Of a DNA stretch of 5,772 nucleotides, positions 1-4,879 are shown one piece after another. Positions within the stretch are counted from its first letter, which is position 1. The number at the start of each line of letters is the position of its first letter. This stretch comes from an uncultured bacterium. Its GTDB lineage: Bacteria > Eisenbacteria > RBG-16-71-46 > CAIMUX01. Made by a program: the position numbers and the translations under genes. Below the pieces are notes generated by a model. It saw nothing but the letters and a program-made list of their open reading frames with translations. It searched no databases and was not told the origin of the DNA. The DNA lies in the NCBI GenBank assembly GCA_946886185.1, contig CAMPIC010000220.1:1-5772 (forward strand), given 5' to 3'.

Positions 1-115
1 GCAGTGATGCGTATCGTCGCGGTCCGAGCCAGATCCGTGCCTATTTGATCGGGATCAGACCACTTGGCAAAAGGGTGACGCGCCGAAAAAAAAACACGCC
101 GCGAACATTTGTTTG

Positions 116-145
116 TTGAACTATTCTAGCCGTCCAGCGTATAGT
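116..145 (+). promoter_or_regulatory. Sigma-70-like promoter for the HNH gene
   Basis: The -35 element is TTGAAC (116-121, 4 of 6 matches to TTGACA). The -10 element is TATAGT (140-145, 5 of 6 matches to TATAAT), with an 18-bp spacer. Transcription would start near 152, about 20 nt before the first ATG with a Shine-Dalgarno site (173). An A9 tract at 86-94 lies further upstream. It is the best promoter match in an A/T-rich leader, but it rests on sequence match only. Confidence 0.45.
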
Positions 146-163
146 TCACTGTTGTGTGCCTTT

Positions 164-167
164 GAGG
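164..167 (+). promoter_or_regulatory. Shine-Dalgarno site (GAGG) serving ATG 173, not ATG 190
   Basis: GAGG at 164-167 stands 5 nt before the ATG at 173-175, which is ideal spacing. It is 22 nt before the ATG at 190, too far to serve that codon directly. The bases just before 190 are a T7 tract and CC, with no Shine-Dalgarno match. The site therefore points to translation beginning at 173, with the HNH frame reached by coupling or slippage. Confidence 0.45.
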
Positions 168-172
168 ATCGA

Positions 173-208
173 ATGCAAAGTTTTTTTCCATGGACTCGCT
201 GTCGATGA
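173..208 (+). CDS. Possible 11-residue leader peptide overlapping the HNH start
   Basis: ATG at 173 with GAGG 5 nt upstream opens an 11-codon frame translating to MQSFFPWTRCR and ending at TGA 206-208. The stop overlaps an in-frame HNH ATG at 205-207 as ATGA, and another HNH ATG follows directly at 208-210. That arrangement would allow stop-restart coupling into the HNH frame. Its ATG is the first one downstream of the predicted transcription start. No known leader-peptide family is recognised, and there is no run of regulatory codons pointing to classical amino-acid attenuation. It may equally be a chance frame, or the true N-terminus of the HNH protein if the T7 tract is expanded by one base. 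Confidence 0.3.
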   Translation: MQSFFPWTRCR

Positions 209-3060
209 TGCCATTTGCAACTCAACTTGCGCGAACGCTGAACTTCGGAACGATACCCATGGGCCGGAACGACGACACATTCCGGACATGGAATGAGTCG
301 CCGTGGAAACGGGGATTCGCCGGTCCCGCCTGCGGCTGGGTGGAGGAGAGCAGCCCTCCCTACGGAGCGCCGCCAGAACCCTCCCCCAAGGAAGTCTCCG
401 AGGAGCTGGTCGATGCCTGGCGTGCGCTGGCCCGCGCCGAATCCGCGGTAGCTCTCGCCGAGGGAGATACGCTGCGACTTGTGGCCGATCAGCGGCTCTA
501 TCTACACCTGGGTTTTTCTAGCTTTCACGATTTCTGCGTGGAAGCAGCGGAGATGACCGCGAGCACCGGCAAGCGCCGCGTCGTCGTGAGCCGTCTCGCT
601 GCCGACGTTCCGGCCCTCAGGGAAGCGCTGCTGGATGGAACCATGTCGCAGTGTCAGGCGCTGGCGCTCCGACCCGTCGTGACTGCGGAGTCGGCGCCTT
701 GGTGGATCGCGGTTGCGGCGCGCTCGAGCGTGTCGGAACTGCGTGCTGCCGTGCGACAGGCTTCTGATGCGGCGGAGGCTACATCCGAACGGACGTCGCG
801 CTCGGCGGCTGGTTCCAGTGAGGAAGATCCGGAAGGAAGGCGTGTTTCCATCGCTGCTCCTGTCGCCGCGCGCCTGGCGTTCGAGGAGGGACTCGAACTC
901 GCCCGCAAAACACTGGGCTACGATGCGCCGAGACATACCTGCATTGCCGCGATGCTCGCCGAGGTCGCTGGACACGGCCTGACGAGTGAACCCGTCATCG
1001 AGAACGGTCGTGTGCGCGGTGACGAGTGTGGCCGAGAAAAGGTCGAGCACGATGCACGTCACAGTGGAGGCGTCCCCGAGCTGCATCGTGCACCTCGAAG
1101 CAGAGACGACGCCGAGCTGCATCGTGCACCTCGAAGCAGAGACGACGCCGAGCTGCATGGTGCACGTCAGAGCAGAAACGACGCCGGGCTGCATGGTGCA
1201 CGTCAGAGCAGAGGCGATGCTGAACTCGACAGTGAACCCGCCGACCCGCAACAGAGGCGTCTTCAGCGGCTTTGTCGAAGTCAGCACGGAGTCCGTCCAT
1301 TCACGACTTCGCGTGACTCCGGAGCAACCTCGGCACCCGGACCCGCTCGCGCACCGGACTCCGCATCGAGGCCCGCCGCGGCGCCCAGATCCGACGCGGC
1401 GTTCAGGTCCGACTCAGCCTCGATCTCCGACCCGGCGCCCGATTCCGACGCGGCGCCCGATTCCGACTCGGCGCCCAAGTCCGACCCTGCGTCCAGTCCG
1501 GACGCGGCGCCCCGATCCGACGCGGCGCCCAAATCCGACGCGGCGTCGGGAGCTGTACCCGCAGCCCTGCGCGCTTCGCTGAAACGAGCGCAGCGTACCA
1601 TCGACCAGGTGTACGACCAGCTCGACTCTTTCCGCGAGCTGCTCGAGGAGGCCCCAACTCAAGCCGATACTGCCGACCCGGCCACGATCGTCGAGCGAAT
1701 CGAGGAGATCCGCGCCCTTTCGGCTCCAATTCATGTGCTTTCGCTGCGCGTCCTCTTGCACCTGGAGGACGTGTCGGCGGCGCGCTATCTCGGAGTTCGA
1801 ACGCAGGACGCTCTGGCCGAGACCTGTCTCCGCTTGTCTCCGCGGACCTTCCGGCAGCTGCTGGCCGAAGCGTGGCAGATGAAGCGTCGTCCGGAGATCG
1901 AGACTGCATTTCTGTCCGGCAAGGTCGGTGTATCTCGGTTGCGCTTGCTGAGCTCGATCGAACCGCGTCGTTTCAGGAAGTTCCTGGTCCGAGCGCGGCG
2001 GATCACTCTCCGGCAGTTGAAGCGCGAGCTTCCGCTTCACGAGAAGCTCGTGGTTCTTCGCGATCAGCTCCAGCGAGAGCGGCTCGCGCAGGAACGCTTC
2101 GCCGAGCGCCATCAAGACGGGGAACGAGGCGTGCGCCACGGAAATCACGATTGCAGAGATCGTCCGCCGGTGTTCGTGCTATCCGATCGCGATCTCGATC
2201 CGCTTCCCGGGAGCGATCTGGATGTGAAGCTTGCCTGCATCCTGCTTCAGCACGGACATGTCGCGCAGGAACTCGCGCGCAATCTGACTCGCCCCCGGCT
2301 GTGCACGGCGGAGGAAGCCGCCTTCCTCATCGCAAAGGCGAGCAGGTTGGATCTGCATGCAACCGTCGGGCGGGGTCGACATGACGAAGGTCAATGGGAT
2401 CATCGAGCCATGGGCGAGAGCCGCGACCATGCCGGGGCGGACGAGTTCGAAATCTATCAACGCGATCCCGCGGCCAATCCCGCGCTCATGCGGCTGCTCG
2501 AAGTGCTCGTTGACCTGGCGCTCCTTTCGGTGTGCGACGACTCGGTCCTGGTCGGATCCCAGGTATACCCTCGCGGACGGCAATCATTGAACCTCGCGGG
2601 CGACTTCTGCCGGATCTCCTTCTGGGCTCCGGACCCTGTCATCGAGGACTTGAACCGCTTCCTCGAGAACCTGCGCCAGCGCGTCGGGCCCCTGCCCGCG
2701 TGGGCGGCACTCATGCTCATGGTTCGAGACGCGACCGATGTCTGGAAACAGGTCGATCCAAAGAAGAAAAAGCCGCAGTTCTGGCGGATCTTCGAGCGCG
2801 ATGAGCATCGATGCCGGACGCCCGCATGTTCCAAACGCGCCGATCTTCACGGTCATCACATCAAGTTTCGCTCTCAGGGTGGGAGCGACGATCCGTCCAA
2901 CCTGGTCTCGGCGTGCTATGGACACCATCAGCAAGGGGTGCACGATGGGCATCTGCGCTGTTCCGGCAACGCGAACCACCTACTGCGCTGGGTGATGGGA
3001 CCACGTGCCAAACGCGGTGAGCCGTTCCGCGTCTATTACGGCGACCTGCGGGTGGACTAG
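190..3060 (+). CDS. HNH endonuclease-like protein with duplicated N-terminal modules and a repeat-rich linker
   Basis: The C-terminus is a clear zinc-ribbon HNH nuclease domain at about residues 864-925. It has C875 and C880, H889-H890, N904, then C909 and H912-H913, with the family's typical LHGHHIKFRSQGG and SNLVSAC stretches, so metal-dependent cleavage of DNA is expected. Upstream are two diverged copies of one module. Copy A has a helical part (about 103-190, starting LGFSSF) and a second part (218-261, starting RVSIAAP). Copy B has 532-614 (LGVRTQ) and 808-852 (RISFWAP). This resembles the DUF222/13E12-style region preceding HNH domains in deltaproteobacterial proteins. Residues 280-460 are a low-complexity linker built from 12- and 6-residue repeats, and about 615-645 is a charged helix. 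The protein is much longer than I expect for this family. I keep ATG 190 as the longest start, but ATG 205 or 208 is equally possible because 190 lacks a Shine-Dalgarno site. The cellular target and role are unknown; such genes are often multicopy and may be mobile or defence-linked. Confidence 0.85.
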   Translation: MDSLSMMPFATQLARTLNFGTIPMGRNDDTFRTWNESPWKRGFAGPACGWVEESSPPYGAPPEPSPKEVSEELVDAWRALARAESAVALAEGDTLRLVADQRLYLHLGFSSFHDFCVEAAEMTASTGKRRVVVSRLAADVPALREALLDGTMSQCQALALRPVVTAESAPWWIAVAARSSVSELRAAVRQASDAAEATSERTSRSAAGSSEEDPEGRRVSIAAPVAARLAFEEGLELARKTLGYDAPRHTCIAAMLAEVAGHGLTSEPVIENGRVRGDECGREKVEHDARHSGGVPELHRAPRSRDDAELHRAPRSRDDAELHGARQSRNDAGLHGARQSRGDAELDSEPADPQQRRLQRLCRSQHGVRPFTTSRDSGATSAPGPARAPDSASRPAAAPRSDAAFRSDSASISDPAPDSDAAPDSDSAPKSDPASSPDAAPRSDAAPKSDAASGAVPAALRASLKRAQRTIDQVYDQLDSFRELLEEAPTQADTADPATIVERIEEIRALSAPIHVLSLRVLLHLEDVSAARYLGVRTQDALAETCLRLSPRTFRQLLAEAWQMKRRPEIETAFLSGKVGVSRLRLLSSIEPRRFRKFLVRARRITLRQLKRELPLHEKLVVLRDQLQRERLAQERFAERHQDGERGVRHGNHDCRDRPPVFVLSDRDLDPLPGSDLDVKLACILLQHGHVAQELARNLTRPRLCTAEEAAFLIAKASRLDLHATVGRGRHDEGQWDHRAMGESRDHAGADEFEIYQRDPAANPALMRLLEVLVDLALLSVCDDSVLVGSQVYPRGRQSLNLAGDFCRISFWAPDPVIEDLNRFLENLRQRVGPLPAWAALMLMVRDATDVWKQVDPKKKKPQFWRIFERDEHRCRTPACSKRADLHGHHIKFRSQGGSDDPSNLVSACYGHHQQGVHDGHLRCSGNANHLLRWVMGPRAKRGEPFRVYYGDLRVD
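1078..1221 (+). repeat. 36-bp tandem repeat, four units, in frame within the HNH gene
   Basis: Units lie at 1078-1113, 1114-1149, 1150-1185 and 1186-1221. Units 1 and 2 are identical; units 3 and 4 share a variant centre (GGTGCACGTCAG in place of CGTGCACCTCGA). Each unit encodes 12 residues of the type ELHRAPRSRDDA and contains the palindrome GTGCAC. A degenerate unit (1042-1077, VEHDARHSGGVP) precedes the array and a poor one follows it. Because 36 is divisible by 3, expansion or contraction keeps the reading frame. The product is a charged, probably disordered linker. Confidence 0.9.
1384..1545 (+). repeat. 18-bp tandem repeat, nine units, in frame within the HNH gene
   Basis: Nine consecutive 18-bp units, consensus close to CCCRAWTCCGACGCGGCG, encode six residues each of the pattern P-(R/K/D)-S-D-(A/S)-A. 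Units differ at several positions, so the array is older than the 36-bp array upstream. Looser Pro/Ala-rich copies appear just before it (from about 1339). The product is an acidic Pro/Ala/Ser linker between the two module copies. Unit length preserves the reading frame. Confidence 0.9.
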
Positions 3061-3069
3061 ACGCGCTCA

Positions 3070-3087
3070 GGCTTGTCTTCACAGGCC
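3070..3087 (+). terminator. Hairpin just after the HNH stop, possible weak terminator
   Basis: GGCTTGT (3070-3076) pairs with ACAGGCC (3081-3087) across a CTTC loop: 7 pairs, one of them G-U, starting 10 nt after the TAG stop. No T-run follows, so it is not a classical intrinsic terminator. It could instead protect the 3' end of the HNH message or act with Rho. Confidence 0.35.
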
Positions 3088-3161
3088 GGCGCTGCTCCGG
3101 CGCTCGACATCGAGTAAGCGGAACGTCGTCCTGGCCCTGCACTGAGCTGCGGACGAGAGAG

Positions 3162-3263
3162 GTGAAGCTTCTCGAGATGTGAAGCTTCTCGAGAGGTGAA
3201 GCTTCTCGAGATGTGAAGCTTCTCGAGGGGTGAAGCTTCTCGAGATGTGAAGCTTCTCGAGGG
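3162..3263. repeat. 17-bp palindromic tandem repeat, six copies, upstream of the SDR operon
   Basis: Six copies of GTGAAGCTTCTCGAGNN begin at 3162, 3179, 3196, 3213, 3230 and 3247. The first 15 bases are identical in all six; the last two read AT, AG, AT, GG, AT, GG. Odd and even copies therefore differ, and the array is really three 34-bp dimers. Each copy holds two overlapping palindromes, GAAGCTTC and CTCGAG (extended to TCTCGAGA in four copies). The array ends 30 bp before the sigma-54-like -24 element. Its palindromes, spacing and position suggest a protein-binding platform; RNA folding is another option, since AGCTTC and GAAGCT of neighbouring copies can pair. Confidence 0.95.
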
Positions 3264-3293
3264 GACGTGTCGGATCCAAGTTGCCATCTCTTG

Positions 3294-3308
3294 TGGCACG
3301 AAACATGC
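3294..3308 (+). promoter_or_regulatory. Sigma-54 (RpoN) type -24/-12 promoter for the SDR operon
   Basis: TGGCACG (3294-3300), four bases AAAC, then ATGC (3305-3308) matches the established RpoN consensus TGGCACG-N4-TTGC at 10 of 11 core positions. It includes the essential GG and GC with exactly 10 bp between them. Transcription would begin near 3320, leaving a leader of roughly 47 nt before GTG 3367. No comparable sigma-70 match was found nearby. Such promoters need an ATP-dependent activator bound upstream, where the 17-bp array lies. Confidence 0.55.
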
Positions 3309-3354
3309 GCACGAAACGCGAGCAGATTGCGCTTCGGTACACGATCCAGGTCCA

Positions 3355-3362
3355 GGAAGGAG
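3355..3362 (+). promoter_or_regulatory. Ribosome binding site fixing the SDR start at GTG 3367
   Basis: GGAAGGAG at 3355-3362 lies 4 nt before GTG 3367 (6 nt if GGAAGG is the pairing segment). It is the strongest Shine-Dalgarno match near this gene. It places the start eight codons before the nucleotide-binding motif, as usual for this family, rather than at the GTG inside the repeat array at 3247. Confidence 0.7.
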
Positions 3363-3366
3363 CCCC

Positions 3367-4386
3367 GTGCGCTGGAGAGATCGTGCAGTCGTGGTCACGG
3401 GCGCATCGGCCGGCATCGGCCGCGCCACCGTCCGTGAGTTGGCCCGGAGGCGAGCTCGCATCGGATTGATCGCTCGCGGAATCGAGGGCCTGGAAGCGAC
3501 CGCTCGCGAGGTGGAGCAGCTCGGCGGCAGAGCGCTCATCCTGCCGCTCGACGTGGCGGACGCCGACGCCGTCGAGACCGCAGCGGCGCAGGTCGAACGT
3601 GAATTCGGATCGATCGATGTCTGGATCAACAACGCGATGTGCTCGGTCTTCTCTCCGGTGTCGCAAATGACCGCCGCAGAATACCGCCGCGTCATGGAGG
3701 TGACCTATCTCGGTTACGTCCATGGAACCCTCGCCGCGCTCGAGAGGATGCGAACCCGTGATTCCGGCGTCATCGTCCAGGTCGGGTCCGCTCTCGCCTA
3801 CCGAGGGATTCCTCTTCAATCGGCGTACAGCGCCGCAAAGCATGCGATCCAGGGCTTTCACGATTCGCTCCGCGCGGAGCTCATTCATGAGAAGAGCAAC
3901 GTGAAGGTGACGATGGTGCAGCTGCCCGCGTCCAACACTCCCCAGTTCGACTGGGTGAAGTCACGTCTTCCGAACAGAGCGCAGCCTGTGCCGCCGATCT
4001 TTCAGCCCGAAGTAGCCGCGCGCGCGATCGTCTGGGCCGCCGATCACCCCCGGCGCGAGCTTCAGGTAGGCCTGCCCACGACGGTGGCGATCGAGGGGAA
4101 CAAGATCGCCCCCGGGTTGGGCGACTGGTACCTCGCGCGGTCGGGTTATGAGGCGCAGCAGACGAATGAACCGGAGGATCCGAAGAGGCTCCACAACCTG
4201 TGGCATCCGGTCCCGGGAGATCACGGAGCGCACGGCAGATTCGATCATCGCGCTCATGAGCACAGCCCCGCGACATGGATGTCGATGCATCGCGCAGCAC
4301 TCTTCACCGTGGGGCTCGCGACTGCGGCAATCGCGGGCTTTTGGGCCATGAACAGCAACGATGAGAACGCGCGCGACGAGGTGTGA
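3367..4386 (+). CDS. Short-chain dehydrogenase/reductase with C-terminal membrane anchor
   Basis: This is a 339-residue classical SDR, an NAD(P)-dependent oxidoreductase of the Rossmann fold. It has the cofactor motif TGASAGIG (11-18), LDV (61-63) with the adenine-contacting Asp62, NNA (88-90), catalytic Ser141, and the Tyr154-x3-Lys158 pair (YSAAK). The position that usually carries the fourth catalytic residue, Asn, is Thr113 (VTYLG); I recall the same in close relatives ending in GDHGAHGRFD, as this one does at 284-293. It is longer than the usual 250-residue SDR: residues 230-300 form a family-specific tail, and 308-328 are a hydrophobic segment likely to anchor the enzyme in the inner membrane. 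GTG 3367 is chosen for its Shine-Dalgarno site and position relative to the cofactor motif; a longer frame back to 3247 would translate repeat DNA. It is the first gene of an operon, 34 nt before the next gene. Substrate unknown. Confidence 0.88.
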   Translation: MRWRDRAVVVTGASAGIGRATVRELARRRARIGLIARGIEGLEATAREVEQLGGRALILPLDVADADAVETAAAQVEREFGSIDVWINNAMCSVFSPVSQMTAAEYRRVMEVTYLGYVHGTLAALERMRTRDSGVIVQVGSALAYRGIPLQSAYSAAKHAIQGFHDSLRAELIHEKSNVKVTMVQLPASNTPQFDWVKSRLPNRAQPVPPIFQPEVAARAIVWAADHPRRELQVGLPTTVAIEGNKIAPGLGDWYLARSGYEAQQTNEPEDPKRLHNLWHPVPGDHGAHGRFDHRAHEHSPATWMSMHRAALFTVGLATAAIAGFWAMNSNDENARDEV

Positions 4387-4407
4387 TCCGTCCTGCCGCA
4401 GGGGAAT

Positions 4408-4414
4408 AGGAAAG
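4408..4414 (+). promoter_or_regulatory. Ribosome binding site for the four-helix membrane protein
   Basis: AGGAAAG at 4408-4414 is 6 nt before ATG 4421. It supports that start over an in-frame ATG at 4361, which would overlap the SDR gene and add a hydrophilic Arg/Cys-rich extension. Confidence 0.6.
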
Positions 4415-4420
4415 CAGCCC

Positions 4421-4879
4421 ATGGAATGGCTCTCTTGGCGACAAACCGATTTCGGAGGCGTGGTCCTCGCCGGACTGATTGCCGGATACGTGATGGCCAT
4501 GGCCGGGCTTTGGGCCGCGCGCGTTCCCGGATTCGTCTCCGTGGACATCGCGGATTTCGGACGGCGCTACATCGTCTCGGATCGACCCAGCGCCTGGGTG
4601 ATCGGGTTCATCTCTCACGAAATCAACAGCATCCTGCTCACGCTGGTGTGGGCGACGGTGATCCTGCCCAACGTCGCCGAAGGACTGGGTCCGCGCCTCC
4701 TTTCGAGCATTCTCTGGGGCCTCGTGCTCGCCGTGTTCCTGGCTGGATCTCTCGTCGCTCCGATGACCGGCCTCGGTTTCCTGGGCCGAAAGACCGGATC
4801 TGCTAGCTTCGCCGTCACCAACATCGGATTGCACATCATCTGGGGCACGATCGTCGGCATCGTGTATTCGCCGCCATGA
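4421..4879 (+). CDS. Small four-helix integral membrane protein, family not recognised
   Basis: This 152-residue protein has four strongly hydrophobic segments at about 11-32, 58-82, 93-115 and 129-149. Short polar loops and an even helix count would place both termini on the same side of the inner membrane. Features that may matter are H66 within SHEINS in helix 2, H138 within GLHIIWG in helix 4, N134, and two prolines (P83, P114) at helix ends. There is no signal peptide beyond the first helix and no motif I can tie to a known transporter or enzyme. It begins 34 nt after the SDR stop and its TGA overlaps the next ATG (ATGA, 4876-4879), so it is translationally coupled to the debranching-enzyme-like gene. 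This suggests it works with that protein or the anchored SDR. The function is unknown; its four-helix layout resembles several DUF-type membrane families, but I cannot name one reliably. Confidence 0.82.
   Translation: MEWLSWRQTDFGGVVLAGLIAGYVMAMAGLWAARVPGFVSVDIADFGRRYIVSDRPSAWVIGFISHEINSILLTLVWATVILPNVAEGLGPRLLSSILWGLVLAVFLAGSLVAPMTGLGFLGRKTGSASFAVTNIGLHIIWGTIVGIVYSPP

Larger units (their letters stand above)
1..189 (+). other. Leader region upstream of the HNH gene; no complete gene recognised
   Basis: No complete gene of recognisable type lies here. Two reading frames enter from the left edge: one stops at 46-48 and another runs from base 3 to a TGA at 118-120 with a basic C-terminus. Either could be the tail of an upstream gene, but neither has a recognisable motif. 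The stretch also contains a small perfect dyad, TGATC-GG-GATCA, at 46-57, an A9 tract at 86-94, the promoter at 116-145, and the Shine-Dalgarno site and leader ORF described separately. The A/T-rich part (about 86-190) contrasts with the GC-rich genes around it, as expected of a control region. Confidence 0.5.
3061..3366 (+). other. Intergenic control region between the HNH gene and the SDR operon
   Basis: These 306 bases hold no convincing gene. In order they contain a hairpin (3070-3087), two direct copies of CCGGCGCT (3086-3093, 3097-3104), a dyad CTCGA-CA-TCGAG (3103-3114), the six-copy 17-bp array (3162-3263), the sigma-54-type promoter (3294-3308), a 9-bp direct repeat GCACGAAAC (3296-3304 and 3309-3317), and the ribosome binding site at 3355-3362. 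Frames open through the array arise because the repeat itself lacks stops in some frames; its 17-bp period shifts the frame at each unit, which argues against coding use. Confidence 0.75.

Noticed and set aside
3..120. Partial basic ORF entering from the left edge
   Set aside because: It is under 40 codons, has no recognisable motif, and extends over the A9 tract and the proposed -35 element. Without upstream sequence it cannot be supported as a gene.
502..1287. Long minus-strand and alternative-frame ORFs across the HNH gene (for example 502-1287, 1414-2148 minus; 986-1582 plus)
   Set aside because: The GC-rich sequence and the 36-bp and 18-bp repeats, whose periods are multiples of three, keep several frames open by default. 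None of the translations has a recognisable domain, whereas the chosen frame has clear HNH and module motifs.
3162..3263. CRISPR-like array
   Set aside because: The 17-bp units are directly head to tail with no unique spacers, and the units are too short for CRISPR repeats.
3162..3263. Cloning-vector or linker artefact, because each unit holds AAGCTT and CTCGAG restriction-site sequences
   Set aside because: Six regular copies with an alternating two-base difference and continuous native sequence on both sides fit natural duplication better than concatenated linkers. Long reads across the site would settle it.
3162..3263. Heat-shock element, since GAAGCTTC fits the nGAAnnTTCn pattern
   Set aside because: That element belongs to eukaryotic heat-shock factor, while the window is bacterial, and the third block reads GAG rather than GAA.
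3247..3366. N-terminal extension of the SDR gene starting at GTG 3247
   Set aside because: It would begin inside the last repeat unit with no separate ribosome binding site, run through the sigma-54-like promoter, and add 40 residues without similarity to the SDR fold. GTG 3367 has a strong Shine-Dalgarno site.
3057..3888. Minus-strand ORFs covering the 17-bp array and the SDR start
   Set aside because: They read repeat DNA as Leu/Ser/Lys/His-rich peptides and then the antisense of a well-supported SDR gene; no motif supports them.
4361..4420. Longer start for the membrane protein at ATG 4361
   Set aside because: It overlaps the SDR coding end and adds a hydrophilic Arg/Cys-rich stretch. 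ATG 4421 has AGGAAAG 6 nt upstream and begins just before the first membrane helix.
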